Shown here piece by piece: positions 55,889-64,000 of a stretch of DNA of 64,000 nt. The DNA comes from Caldora sp965222765 (GTDB taxonomy: Bacteria; Cyanobacteriota; Cyanobacteriia; Cyanobacteriales; Coleofasciculaceae): NCBI GenBank assembly GCA_965222765.1, contig CBDCVG010000099.1, forward strand, positions 34,357-98,356. Reading direction: 5' to 3'. Both the position numbers and the translations under genes were made by a program. The notes below the pieces were generated by a model. The model saw only the letters and a program-made list of their open reading frames with translations, ran no database searches and was not told the DNA's origin. Within the stretch, counting starts at the first letter, position 1. Every line of letters begins with the position of its first letter.

Positions 55889-58144
55889 TTATTCAGAAGA
55901 TAGCCAACTAGCGTGAAAACCATAGGGAACCCTATGAGGAATGAGTACCCGCGCAACTGGTTTCTCCTCTACATCTTGGGCATTGATAACCAGTAATTCA
56001 GATTGTTTCTCTACTGCATCCCAAACCAAGGTAAGCAACCAGCCGTCATCCTCAGCCGTTCCCCTCAAACGGGGTGCAAAAACACTTTCCCCACAAAACT
56101 GTCCTCTCCCCAGTTCGTGAGTTTGGCTCCTATTTTTTTCTAGGTCATACTTAATAATACCATCAAACAGAGGCTTAGGCTTCATGTATCCTGCGACCCT
56201 TGAGGCATAAACGTAACGCATTTTCCGACCAAGTCGTTGATCATTAATCCGGGAGAAGTCACTAGCAACCTCATTAATCATTTCTTCTTTCACTGAGCCC
56301 GTCTTGAGGTTGAACCGCCAGCGGTAGAGCTTTAAGGTCTCCAAATCGATTTCTCCCAGCTGATTGTTTTCGTTGTAGAAGGGCATGAGTAGGTTGCAAT
56401 AGTTCATGCGACAGGCAACTAGGACTATCTCATCGCCTTCTTCATAGGCATTAGCGGTGTGAATTACCATGCAGGGGGGAACCTGGAACCAGCGAATACT
56501 GCTATTGTCCCCATGACGAGGCAGAATACCAATACGGTTAGGACGCTCCCAGTCAAAAGCAATGGGTAAGTCTCCGTTCACCATGCGCATCGGCTGGAAC
56601 GCCAGGGAAAGATCTAGGAAAATCGTATAATTTTCAGTGATGGCAAAATCGTGCATCATCACCGGACTGGGCAAGTCAATGGGAACTGTTTGTAGAATTT
56701 CTCCTGTTGGCGATACTACCCCATATTGCAGATATGGGGGAATAACAAAAGAACAGCCAAAGAACATCATCTCCCCCGTTACCGGGTCAATTTTCGGGTG
56801 GGCAGTGAACGTGCTTTTGAGTTGGCCACCAAAGGTATAAGGACCTACAGTCTCCAAGTTGGGCAGTTGCATTTCATAAGGTTCGCCTGCTTCCCAGAGA
56901 GCTAGCAATTTACCCGCGTGTAATACCACCGATGTGTTGGCAACATTTTTCATGAGAATCCCATGGGGACCATCGAAGCGGGGCAAGTTCATTAAACCGG
57001 GCCAGATGGCTGTGCGTTCCCGTTGTTCGAGGAGCGAACCTTCAGTTTGAACGTAGCGGTTGCGGTAGCTGGCTTTACCTTCGTTAATCTGGATGCTGTG
57101 GATCATCCCATCTCCATCAAACCAATGGTATAGTCCCAGGGGTTGAAATCGAGGATTCGGACCATTGCGCAGGAATATGCCTGAGAGCTCTAGTGGTAGT
57201 TCTCCGATAATACTGAGGTTTTCGGCAACAACCTCTTGCTGAGTAGGACTAAAGTTATCATCCAGATAAATTTTAGCCATGTTGTCTTTCAGGAGGGGAT
57301 CACTCTTGGATGTACAAAGTTGACTCAGAATGAAGTTAGGTACACGAGCATAGTAACCCGGTGCTTTAATCCCTTGATTGGCCACTTTTGATCCTTCGCC
57401 TGTATCAAGAACAACGTTTACCAGAAATTTGGAATCCAGGAAAATCTTGCTCAAATGTTCTTGTAGTTTATTCAATGATGTTTTCTTGCTGGATAAGAAC
57501 TTAAGAACGTCTGCCTCTTGGACATCCACTTCTGTATCACTGGCAATCAGAGCGCTGAGATGTTCGTATAATTCCTGATACTTTTCGTTGGTTGGATTTT
57601 TACCCAGATAGGTTTGCAACCATTGATAACATTGGTTAGGGGAAACAGGTTGATTGAATAGATCTTCAATTTCCTTGTCTCTGATTAAGCCTTTTTGGTG
57701 AGCAACCTGCTTGATATAGTTCTGTTCTTCGGGTTCAAGAACGCCATCAATCCAGGCAACACCCACAAGCACTTTCAGCAACTGTCTATTATCAGTAGGT
57801 AAAGGTTGCTGTTGGAGAGTAGATCTGGGAATTGCAACCTCAAAATTTTCGCGGTTACTTGCTTCGTGACGGTAATTTTTTTTGTTGGTGTACAAGACTG
57901 TGGAACGATCAGGCGTTTTGACAACAATATACAAATCTGGATTGACCCCTTCAAATAGATCTTTGAAGTCTTTCTCAGAATACTGAATTTCAAAATAGCC
58001 TTCGTTGTTGGTATAGGTTTCTCCTAACTCATCATCTTTGAATAGATCTTTGTCAAATGCTTTAACGAATAGGTTTGGGAGCCCTAAACCACTTTCCGCT
58101 TCGTAAACACGACCTGTAACTTGGAAAGACATTGCACATCTCAT
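55889..58144 (-). CDS. Three-domain fusion: transthyretin-like, TerB-like and carotenoid oxygenase
   Basis: 751 residues. Residues ~5-100 form a carboxypeptidase-regulatory/TTR-like beta sandwich (VTGRVYEAESGLGLPNLFVK, GETYTNNEGYFEIQYS). Residues ~120-215 match the TerB/TellB helical fold (GVAWIDGVLEPEEQNYIKQVA, SALIASDTEVDVQEADVL). Residues ~280-751 are a carotenoid cleavage dioxygenase with four putative iron His ligands in FTAHPKID, MMHDFAI, VIHTANAY and YGFHASWL, and the usual GIFLRNGPNP motif. The substrate is probably a carotenoid or apocarotenoid. Either of two Mets (58144 or 58132) could be the start. Transcribed alone. Confidence 0.88.
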   Translation of the reverse strand: MRCAMSFQVTGRVYEAESGLGLPNLFVKAFDKDLFKDDELGETYTNNEGYFEIQYSEKDFKDLFEGVNPDLYIVVKTPDRSTVLYTNKKNYRHEASNRENFEVAIPRSTLQQQPLPTDNRQLLKVLVGVAWIDGVLEPEEQNYIKQVAHQKGLIRDKEIEDLFNQPVSPNQCYQWLQTYLGKNPTNEKYQELYEHLSALIASDTEVDVQEADVLKFLSSKKTSLNKLQEHLSKIFLDSKFLVNVVLDTGEGSKVANQGIKAPGYYARVPNFILSQLCTSKSDPLLKDNMAKIYLDDNFSPTQQEVVAENLSIIGELPLELSGIFLRNGPNPRFQPLGLYHWFDGDGMIHSIQINEGKASYRNRYVQTEGSLLEQRERTAIWPGLMNLPRFDGPHGILMKNVANTSVVLHAGKLLALWEAGEPYEMQLPNLETVGPYTFGGQLKSTFTAHPKIDPVTGEMMFFGCSFVIPPYLQYGVVSPTGEILQTVPIDLPSPVMMHDFAITENYTIFLDLSLAFQPMRMVNGDLPIAFDWERPNRIGILPRHGDNSSIRWFQVPPCMVIHTANAYEEGDEIVLVACRMNYCNLLMPFYNENNQLGEIDLETLKLYRWRFNLKTGSVKEEMINEVASDFSRINDQRLGRKMRYVYASRVAGYMKPKPLFDGIIKYDLEKNRSQTHELGRGQFCGESVFAPRLRGTAEDDGWLLTLVWDAVEKQSELLVINAQDVEEKPVARVLIPHRVPYGFHASWLSSE

Positions 58145-58643
58145 CGTTGATAAGTAGAAATTGTATCTGCTCTGGTTGCAAAAATTCCCCCCTAGCGATC
58201 AGTGATTGACTTGATAAACTGGTGATAGTTGAGCTTTTTATGGTTGTCACTTTGGCAAATTTGATGTTTTTTTTGGAAAGAAAAGTTAAATTATGATTCA
58301 TTGCGGCTATCTTAGCACCTAGCTTGGACGAAGGCAGTGTTCTCACTCCGGCTTAGCCTCCCAATTCTTGCCTCAGGCAACAGTTGATGGTACTAAAACT
58401 AGTACAGGTAATCGATAGTGCTTGAGGTTACCAGAGTGCATTAGCTTAGTATTAGCTAGTCGCGATCGCTGTCATAATTGCCAATCTCACCTTAGTAGTG
58501 AGAGTTTTTGGTTACATAATTAAAAAGAGTTGCCTCATGAAATGCCTATTGTTACTGCGGGTAAATTTACAGAGAGCACCAAGTCGGATTGTCAATAAAG
58601 ACAGAGACTGGCAACGAGCAGCAATCTGAATTGTTGGTTAAAG
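58145..58643. other. Intergenic region, no gene
   Basis: 499 bases between divergent genes. It contains a HIP1 octamer near 58461. No RNA or ORF was recognised. Confidence 0.4.
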
Positions 58644-59961
58644 ATGAATCATCAAACTTTTACTTGGGATCGCTCAGGAAACAAAATACGCCAAACTGAA
58701 CGCTGGCTCGAGGGATTATGGATTTTAGTCCTACTTCTAGCAGCACTACTGCTATTGTTAATCAATCTGGATAGTTTGCCACTGCAAAATGGGGGAGAAA
58801 AAGTAGCTACCCAGATTGCTGAGGAAATCTCACGAACACCAATAGAATCTTGGCAGTGGTTTTACCCAACTATTAATGGGAGACCGGATCTACTTCAACC
58901 CCCTCTACGATCTTGGCTAATTGCTGCTGTTTATCAGATTAGTGGCAACACCCTTTGGACACTACGCTTGCCTGGAGCAGTCCCTAACTGCCTTTTCTGT
59001 GCCGCTACTGTATGGCATTGGTCGAGAAATTTTCCCATCCCGTCAGACAGCGATTTTCTCTAGCTTAATTTATTTAACTTTATTACCTGTTATCCATCAT
59101 GGACGTTTGGCACTAGTAGATGGAACAGCACTATGTTTTATTGTTCTGACAATGTGGTGTGTGCTGCGATCGCGCCGTGACTTGCGTTGGTCTTGTAGTA
59201 TAGGGATTGGCTTAGGTCTAATTTGCTTAACTAAAGGTTTACTACTAGGACTTTTACTCTTGACAATTGCCCTCTTATTTGTCAGGTGGGATACTCCAAG
59301 ACTACTAGCCTCTGTTTATTGGTGGAGTGGCTTGCTCCTTGGTATTGCCCCAACAACTGCTTGGTATGTTGTTGTCTTGCTACAACCAGGTCTACCTCTT
59401 CAAGATATATTTAACCAATCTCAAGAGCTACTCTGGGCATCATTTGATACAAATCACATGGTTTTTTCCTGGTACTACTTGATGGAAATTGTTGCAGTAC
59501 CCTGGATACTTTTCTGGCCTTACGGGTTGCAGTTAGCTTGGCATAATCGCAATTGGGGATGGTCAAAACTAGTGCTGGTTTGGGCTGGCTTTTATTTAGG
59601 GGCAATTGCTGTAATGGGGACCAAACAACCGGTCGATTTTGTACCTATCTACCCAGCCTTGGCTCTTGCTGGAGGAGCAGTACTTACTGAAGTTTGTAAT
59701 TGGCCTAGCCATAAAAATTTTCCCCGTTTTTGGAGCGTTGGTTTAAGTGTGATGGCTATAGTAGCAAGTCTTATTAGCGTTTACTTGACGCGCTTAGAAG
59801 CTGTTAATTGGTCATTAGCATTGATTTGTGCTTCAGTCGCTTTAACAATGACAATCGGGGCAGTTTTGGTAGCTCGAAGGGACTCACAATTTATTGTCAT
59901 TCTCTTTTGGGGCAGTTATATCTCACTGTTGCTTTTTGTTACTTCTCCTTATTGGTTTTAA
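58644..59961 (+). pseudogene. Membrane glycosyltransferase (GT39/ArnT-like), one frameshift
   Basis: The ATG at 58644 opens a protein with a first TM helix (LWILVLLLAALLLLLINLD) and a luminal Asp/Glu-type loop (GRPDLLQPPLRSWLIAAVYQ). Near 58982 an extra C (GTCCCTAACT where GTCCTAACT is expected) shifts frame. The rest, AFSVPLLYGIGREIFPSRQT onward with about ten TM helices, continues to 59961. The corrected length is about 438 residues, near that of PMT/ArnT-type dolichyl- or undecaprenyl-phosphate sugar transferases. It could be a sequencing error or a fresh mutation. Confidence 0.75.
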
Positions 59962-60053
59962 AATATCTATCTCGTTAAACTGCTAGTATTTCAAATGAAA
60001 TTCTCTAATTTTTAAGTTTTCACAGTATTTTTTGCACCTTTGTTAATAAAGAT

Positions 60054-60099
60054 TGGGCAAATCCCCTAGATAGCTATTTAAGAGGTGTTTTGCCCAAAC
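60054..60099. terminator. Palindrome between convergent genes
   Basis: TTGGGCAAA at about 60054 and TTTTGCCCAA at about 60090 can pair across ~27 bases. It lies between the convergent glycosyltransferase and cyAbrB genes and may act as a shared terminator. No T-run, so confidence is low. Confidence 0.3.
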
Positions 60100-60223
60100 G
60101 GGTAGTCTCCCGAAGGCTCATTATAGTTTGGCAGCTAGTTTGTCTCCCTAGTCGTTAGGGTAGCGAACCCTGTTCAAGAGATATAGCCATCTATAGCTTT
60201 ATGATGAGCTTAATGTCATCGCT

Positions 60224-60622
60224 TCAGGATGCCTCAGCAAGTTCCTCACTGTCTTCAATTTGTTTGAGATGAATATGCTTGCGTCCTAGGCTGATTTCAA
60301 ATTCTTCCCCTGGTTCTAAGTTCATCTGTTTAGTATAGGCAGAACCAATCAGCAAATTACCATTGGACTGGACAGAGATACGAAAACTAGCACTACGCCC
60401 TCCACGTCCATTACCATTGGCTTTGCTATCTAACTCAATCCCCTCGGCATCAATCAGGGCATTGAGGAACTTCATCATATTGACTCGCTCTACTCCGTTT
60501 TTGGTCACGGTGTAGTAGCCACATTCTCTAGCTTTTTCTTCTTTGGTGAGATTACCTAGTTCTTTGACTTTTAGAACTAATTCCTCACCCACTAAGGGTT
60601 CTGGTTTTTTCTTTTTAGCCAT
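60224..60622 (-). CDS. cyAbrB transcriptional regulator
   Basis: 132 residues. The N-terminal cyanobacteria-specific part (GEELVLKVKELGNLTKEEK, CGYYTVTKNGVERVNMMKFLNALIDAEG) and a C-terminal AbrB-like domain (SFRISVQSNGNLLIGSAYTK, GEEFEISLGRKHIHL) identify cyAbrB. In other cyanobacteria these proteins control carbon/nitrogen balance, hydrogenase and stress genes. Its leader carries a long interrupted palindrome at 60672-60721, possibly an operator or RNA hairpin. Confidence 0.92.
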   Translation of the reverse strand: MAKKKKPEPLVGEELVLKVKELGNLTKEEKARECGYYTVTKNGVERVNMMKFLNALIDAEGIELDSKANGNGRGGRSASFRISVQSNGNLLIGSAYTKQMNLEPGEEFEISLGRKHIHLKQIEDSEELAEAS

Positions 60623-60975
60623 CAGTTTTAATCTAAAAACTAACGAGTTAAGTGGTATTCAGGGTTTTAGGTGTACTGATAGTCAACTAAGACAACAAAA
60701 TCTTAGGCTTATATCAGTACATATGATTATATTACACAAAAATGGTTAATTCCATTCGCTATATTTTTTTTAATCGAGCTTTGTAAATTTTACTCACCCT
60801 CCAAAAGCTAGGTTGTGAACAAATAGCCATTGTGGATAATATTAGTTGCTTACAGCATCATGTCTCCATACAACCAACAACGGTCTGCTAAGTACTCCCT
60901 CGATTGGAGTATTAATCAAGTTTGTTGGTCTACATTATCTAAGACGATGAGGTACAAAAACTTTTACTCTATTCC
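60623..60975. other. Divergent promoter region of cyAbrB and Rrf2 genes
   Basis: 353 AT-rich bases. Apart from the nested palindrome, GTACTCCCTCGATTGGAGTA (60892-60911) is an imperfect palindrome about 65 bases before the Rrf2 ORF. No gene is present. Confidence 0.45.
60672..60721 (-). promoter_or_regulatory. Nested palindrome upstream of cyAbrB
   Basis: Outer arms TGTACTGATA (60672-60681) and TATCAGTACA (60712-60721) and inner arms CTAAGA (60687-60692) and TCTTAG (60701-60706) are perfect and evenly spaced, separated by 5-base steps around an 8-base loop. It lies 50-100 bases before the start codon, so it may be a dimer-of-dimers operator or a leader hairpin. Confidence 0.55.
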
Positions 60976-61434
60976 ATGGATTTAATCACTATGAAGCTCA
61001 CGACTCGTGGACACTATAGTGTCAAAGCACTGCTAGATTTGAGCTTACAACCAGGTTATGGACCAACCTCTGTTAAACAGATAGCCTACCGACAAAATCT
61101 CCCAGCTCCTTATTTAGAGAAACTGCTAATGGAAATGCGTCGTGCTGGTTTAGTTAACTCGATACGCGGTGCTCAAGGGGGTTATCAATTAGCTAGTGAG
61201 CCTGCTCAAATTTCTCTTGGTCATATTTTAGAGGCAGTGGGTGAAACCATCGAACCACTTCCTCGTCAGACACCAGATGTAGGACAAGCTGAGGATTGGG
61301 TAACTTTTACTCTTTGGCGTCGGCTACACCAAAAGCTTAAAGAAGCATTGTACAGCATAACCTTGGCAGATCTTTACTACGATGCTCGTAGCTGGCAAGC
61401 TGCTCAGGGAGAAGAAACGAGTTTTGTTGTTTAA
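60976..61434 (+). CDS. Rrf2 family transcriptional regulator
   Basis: 152 residues. The winged helix MKLTTRGHYSVKALLDLSLQ, QIAYRQNLPAPYLEKLLMEM and SIRGAQGGYQLA is the Rrf2/IscR signature. The three Cys that hold a cluster in IscR are absent, so it probably senses something else or works without a cluster. Real translation may start at the Met 5 codons in (60991), as is usual in the family. It may recognise the palindrome upstream. Confidence 0.88.
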   Translation: MDLITMKLTTRGHYSVKALLDLSLQPGYGPTSVKQIAYRQNLPAPYLEKLLMEMRRAGLVNSIRGAQGGYQLASEPAQISLGHILEAVGETIEPLPRQTPDVGQAEDWVTFTLWRRLHQKLKEALYSITLADLYYDARSWQAAQGEETSFVV

Positions 61435-61457
61435 ATATTTCAAAAATTTTTCTACCA

Positions 61458-61607
61458 ATGACCAAACTAAATGAATCCGTTACTTACGAAGGTGGTTGCC
61501 ATTGTAGTACTGTCCGCTTTAGAGTAATTGTTGACAAGCATGAGGCACTTGATTGTAATTGTTCGATTTGTCGAAAGAAAGGCTTTTTACACCTGATTGT
61601 CCCTTAG
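61458..61607 (+). pseudogene. GFA-family (glutathione-dependent formaldehyde-activating-like) protein, N-terminal fragment
   Basis: 49 codons: MTKLNESVTYEGGCHCSTVR, then VDKHEALDCNCSICRKKGF and a stop after HLIVP. The zinc-binding C-x-C and C-x-C-x2-C cysteines fit the GFA/CENP-V family, which is normally about 115-130 residues. The rest is missing, so it is a broken gene. Confidence 0.65.
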
Positions 61608-61664
61608 AAGAACAAAACTATTAGGCAAGCCTTTTAGGTTTCAGGAGGATAAAAGCACCAAATT

Positions 61665-62657
61665 TTGGTAATTTCTAATCAAGCGATCATCGTTTTGTTG
61701 CTGGCGGCAAGTCTAGACTATCTCATTGGCGATCCTTGGGGTTGGCCTCACCCAGTGCGCGCTATGGGTTGGGTAATTTCTCACTTTACTCAATTGGTAA
61801 TTAACCATTGGCATCGTCACTGGGAGGCTCGCTTAGCAGGAATTGTACTAGGCTTTGGACTAATAATTGGCAGTGGAGTAGTTGGATGGTTAATTATTCA
61901 AGGAGCAAACTGGCTTAATCAAGGAGTTGGTGTCACGATAGAGTGTATTCTACTGGCAAGTTGTTTTGCTGGTCGAAGTTTGCGGGCGGCAGCAGTAGAT
62001 GTTTTACAACCTTTAAAAAACGGACAGTTAGAGGAAGCCCGTACTAAATTGAGTCAATATGTCGGAAGAGATACAGAAAAACTTGGTGAACCAGAAATCC
62101 TCCGCGCAGTGTTAGAGACAGTGGCAGAAAATGCCACAGATGGAGTGATGGCTCCTCTTTTCTACGCTATAGTTGGCGCATTTTTACCTGGAGTGGGTAG
62201 TGTTCCTCTAGCTTTAGCTTATAAAGCTAGCAGTACTCTCGACTCTATGATCGGTTATCGCAAGGAACCTTACACTAATTTAGGTTGGTTCAGTGCCAAG
62301 CTAGAAGATCTCCTCACCTGGTTACCTTGTCGGTTAACAGTAATTACCCTAGCACTTTTGTCTGCCACACCCTTCCAGGTTTGGTATCTGTGCTACCGCG
62401 ATGCTTCTAAAGATCCTAGTCCTAATTCCGGCTGGAGTGAGTGTGCTTACGCAGCTATTTTGGGCGTTCAATTGGGGGGAACGAACTGGTATGAGGGAGT
62501 TGCCAAACACAAACCACTTCTGGGTGACCCAATTAACTTGATTACAATAGGTAAAATAACCCGTGCTTTGCAGCTAACAAGATATTGTTTTTTGATTTGG
62601 TTAACAGTTGCGATCGCTCCTTGGGTAATAGTAAAACTAATTGCACTTGCATCGTAA
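61665..62657 (+). CDS. cbiB: Adenosylcobinamide-phosphate synthase
   Basis: 330 residues, multi-spanning membrane enzyme that attaches aminopropanol (phosphate) to adenosylcobyric acid in cobalamin synthesis. LDYLIGDPWGWPHPVRAMG, GRSLRAAAVDVLQPL, YVGRDTEKL, ENATDGVMAPLFYA and YKASSTLDSMIGYR are CbiB/CobD signatures. The start appears to be TTG at 61665, 15 bases after an AGGAGG site. A cobalamin riboswitch was not recognised upstream. Confidence 0.92.
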   Translation: MVISNQAIIVLLLAASLDYLIGDPWGWPHPVRAMGWVISHFTQLVINHWHRHWEARLAGIVLGFGLIIGSGVVGWLIIQGANWLNQGVGVTIECILLASCFAGRSLRAAAVDVLQPLKNGQLEEARTKLSQYVGRDTEKLGEPEILRAVLETVAENATDGVMAPLFYAIVGAFLPGVGSVPLALAYKASSTLDSMIGYRKEPYTNLGWFSAKLEDLLTWLPCRLTVITLALLSATPFQVWYLCYRDASKDPSPNSGWSECAYAAILGVQLGGTNWYEGVAKHKPLLGDPINLITIGKITRALQLTRYCFLIWLTVAIAPWVIVKLIALAS

Positions 62658-62745
62658 TATTTATGCACCCACGGAAGACAGTAGCAAAGCTAATTGCTAT
62701 CTTAAAAATATCAATAGAACTAATTAACATTTACTGGGAGTAATA

Positions 62746-63678
62746 TTGCTCAGTAACCAGTTGATTGGCACAATAAGTACAATTAGCTCAATAATCCCCA
62801 CAAAAACAATGGAAACACTTGCATATATCCAATTATCTGCTAATTTCGACAAATCCACCACCATCGAGACTAATTTTTGTGAGCTGAAATTATTGAAGGG
62901 AGTCAATTGGAAAAAGCTTGCTAGTTCCCCTTGGATTAGTTTTACATCCCTTATTCTTGCCATTACTATTGTGAGTACAGCTGCCAGTGCTATTGCAGCT
63001 GATATCATCTATGGTCGAGTCCGCACTGATGGTAAATTTCTTAATGTCCGCTCTAGTCCTAATGGTTTTGTTGTCGGTACGTTAGCCAATGGTGACCAGG
63101 TGACCCTAACTGGTCGAAATGTTGATGGTTGGTTAGAGCTTACTGATGGGAACTATATCTTAGCTAGATGGATAGTAAAGGAAGCTTCTGATGTTGGTAA
63201 AGGTGGCAATTCATCCAGTCGTGTAGCTTATGTGAGAACTAAAGGCAGTTCTCTTAATGTTCGCTCCTGTCCTGGTGGTTCTATTGTCAGTAGCTTAACT
63301 AATGGAAGTCGAATTAGTTTGACTGGTCGTAGTATTGATGGGTGGTCAGAACTGAAGAATGGAAAGTATGTATCTTCTAAGTACATATCCTATGAGGGAT
63401 CTACTCGATATAGACCCAAAAATAATGGTAAATCTTCCACCTCGTCAGTCAAGGTTTTACGACGGGGTAGTAAAAGTCAAGCTGTAGTTACTCTGCAACA
63501 AAACTTGAAAAACAGAGGTATCTACAAAGGTCCAATAACTGGATACTATGGCAAATTAACCGAAGCAGCTGTCATCAAATTTCAGAGAGGGCAGGGAATT
63601 ACAGTAGATGGGATTACTGGACCTCAGACCTGGAAATTTTTAGGAGGAAATTGGCTATTGGCAAGGAATATTGTTTGA
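62746..63678 (+). CDS. SH3b-SH3b-peptidoglycan-binding protein
   Basis: 310 residues from TTG at 62746, or 289 from ATG at 62809. A hydrophobic segment (ISFTSLILAITIVSTAASAIAA) is a likely signal peptide or anchor. Two bacterial SH3 domains follow (FLNVRSSPNGFVVGTLANGD and SLNVRSCPGGSIVSSLTNGS), then a PG_binding_1 domain (LRRGSKSQAVVTLQQNLKNR, TVDGITGPQTWKFL). It is a cell-wall-binding protein, with no catalytic domain visible. Confidence 0.88.
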   Translation: MLSNQLIGTISTISSIIPTKTMETLAYIQLSANFDKSTTIETNFCELKLLKGVNWKKLASSPWISFTSLILAITIVSTAASAIAADIIYGRVRTDGKFLNVRSSPNGFVVGTLANGDQVTLTGRNVDGWLELTDGNYILARWIVKEASDVGKGGNSSSRVAYVRTKGSSLNVRSCPGGSIVSSLTNGSRISLTGRSIDGWSELKNGKYVSSKYISYEGSTRYRPKNNGKSSTSSVKVLRRGSKSQAVVTLQQNLKNRGIYKGPITGYYGKLTEAAVIKFQRGQGITVDGITGPQTWKFLGGNWLLARNIV

Positions 63679-63697
63679 TGAGGAGTAAGTCCTTTTA

Positions 63698-63811
63698 CTT
63701 AGTGGAGCGGGCATGGAAATAAGGCACTAGGAAAGAGAGCGATAGAATCCTTACTCTATAAGCATTCTTAATTCTTAATTCTTAATTCTTAATTCCGCGC
63801 AGCGGTACTAG
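63698..63811 (-). repeat. Dispersed ~115-bp repeat, copy 2 (inverted)
   Basis: Read on the minus strand from 63811 it begins CTAGTACCGCTGCGCGGAA and contains the same four AATTAAG units and AATGCTTATAGAGTAAGGATT as copy 1. The remaining ~45 bases are diverged but alignable. Confidence 0.85.
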
Positions 63812-64000
63812 CTTACTTGACCCAAGACAAATCCCCGTTAATACTGCTAGACTTAGATCTTTCAGATTAGGCATCGCCCTTTTAAATTTTTCAACATTAC
63901 CTGACCAGGTAAATTTAGGCTTGAGACAACTATGTTTGCCGTTAAGCCAAAATTTGATAGTGGTTTACGCCTACAGCAGTACTCAAACAACAGCTCTAAC
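63812..64000. other. Window end, no gene assigned
   Basis: From ATG at 63932 (MFAVKPKFDSGLRLQQ) a frame stays open to the window edge, but no ribosome site or family supports it. Confidence 0.25.

Noticed and set aside
61437..61664. Cobalamin riboswitch before cbiB
   Set aside because: The interval is filled by a GFA gene fragment and no B12-box-like sequence was recognised.

Overview
The window is cyanobacterial chromosome of moderately low GC. It is sprinkled with the HIP1 octamer GCGATCGC and carries typical cyanobacterial genes: a SigC-type sigma factor, a cyAbrB regulator, XisI, a DUF4327 protein, a CBCR-containing chemoreceptor, a UbiA prenyltransferase and cobalamin genes. No tRNA, rRNA or CRISPR array was seen, and the sequence does not settle the genus.

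Region 0-16 kb is accessory and visibly eroded. It holds a NACHT/HEAT-repeat protein whose C-terminus is the tail of a caspase-like protein, a second stray copy of that tail, and a Ser/Thr kinase-FGE protein whose last ~38 codons look like a diversity-generating-retroelement variable region. A PIN toxin pair follows, then a pyruvate formate-lyase/AdhE fermentation cluster. All three cluster genes (adhE, pflA, pflB) carry single-base frameshifts. Gene scraps lie around them: XisH, a VapB-like antitoxin, an ADP-forming acyl-CoA synthetase/acetyltransferase and a DUF433 protein. A ~65-bp repeat recurs four times here. An intact D-lactate dehydrogenase follows at 16.1 kb.

Region 17-37 kb is more ordinary: a pseudouridine synthase, a PP2C phosphatase next to an FHA-kinase, an IS1380-type insertion sequence that truncates a secreted repeat protein, a PAS protein, SigC, a PixJ-like photoreceptor chemoreceptor with a DXCF-type GAF domain, two small proteins of unknown role, citramalate synthase, a ferredoxin, a DUF2225 protein and an NlpC/P60 endopeptidase.

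Region 37.5-45.5 kb is a four-gene co-directional operon ending in drmA and drmB, the core of the DISARM anti-phage system. Two poorly recognised genes precede them and no DNA methyltransferase or DrmC is visible. This is the best candidate for an unusual defence system in the window.

Region 45.7-64 kb is mostly housekeeping: a zinc protease, a HAD hydrolase, exopolyphosphatase, UbiA, a TonB-like protein with two repeat arrays, CobI, a lipase-like hydrolase, a Na+/H+ antiporter, a three-domain carotenoid oxygenase fusion, a frameshifted glycosyltransferase, cyAbrB, Rrf2, CbiB and an SH3/peptidoglycan-binding protein. Perfect inverted copies of a ~66-bp repeat core at 53.5 and 63.8 kb bracket the last 10 kb, and a MITE-like element sits at 50.2 kb inside an older palindrome.
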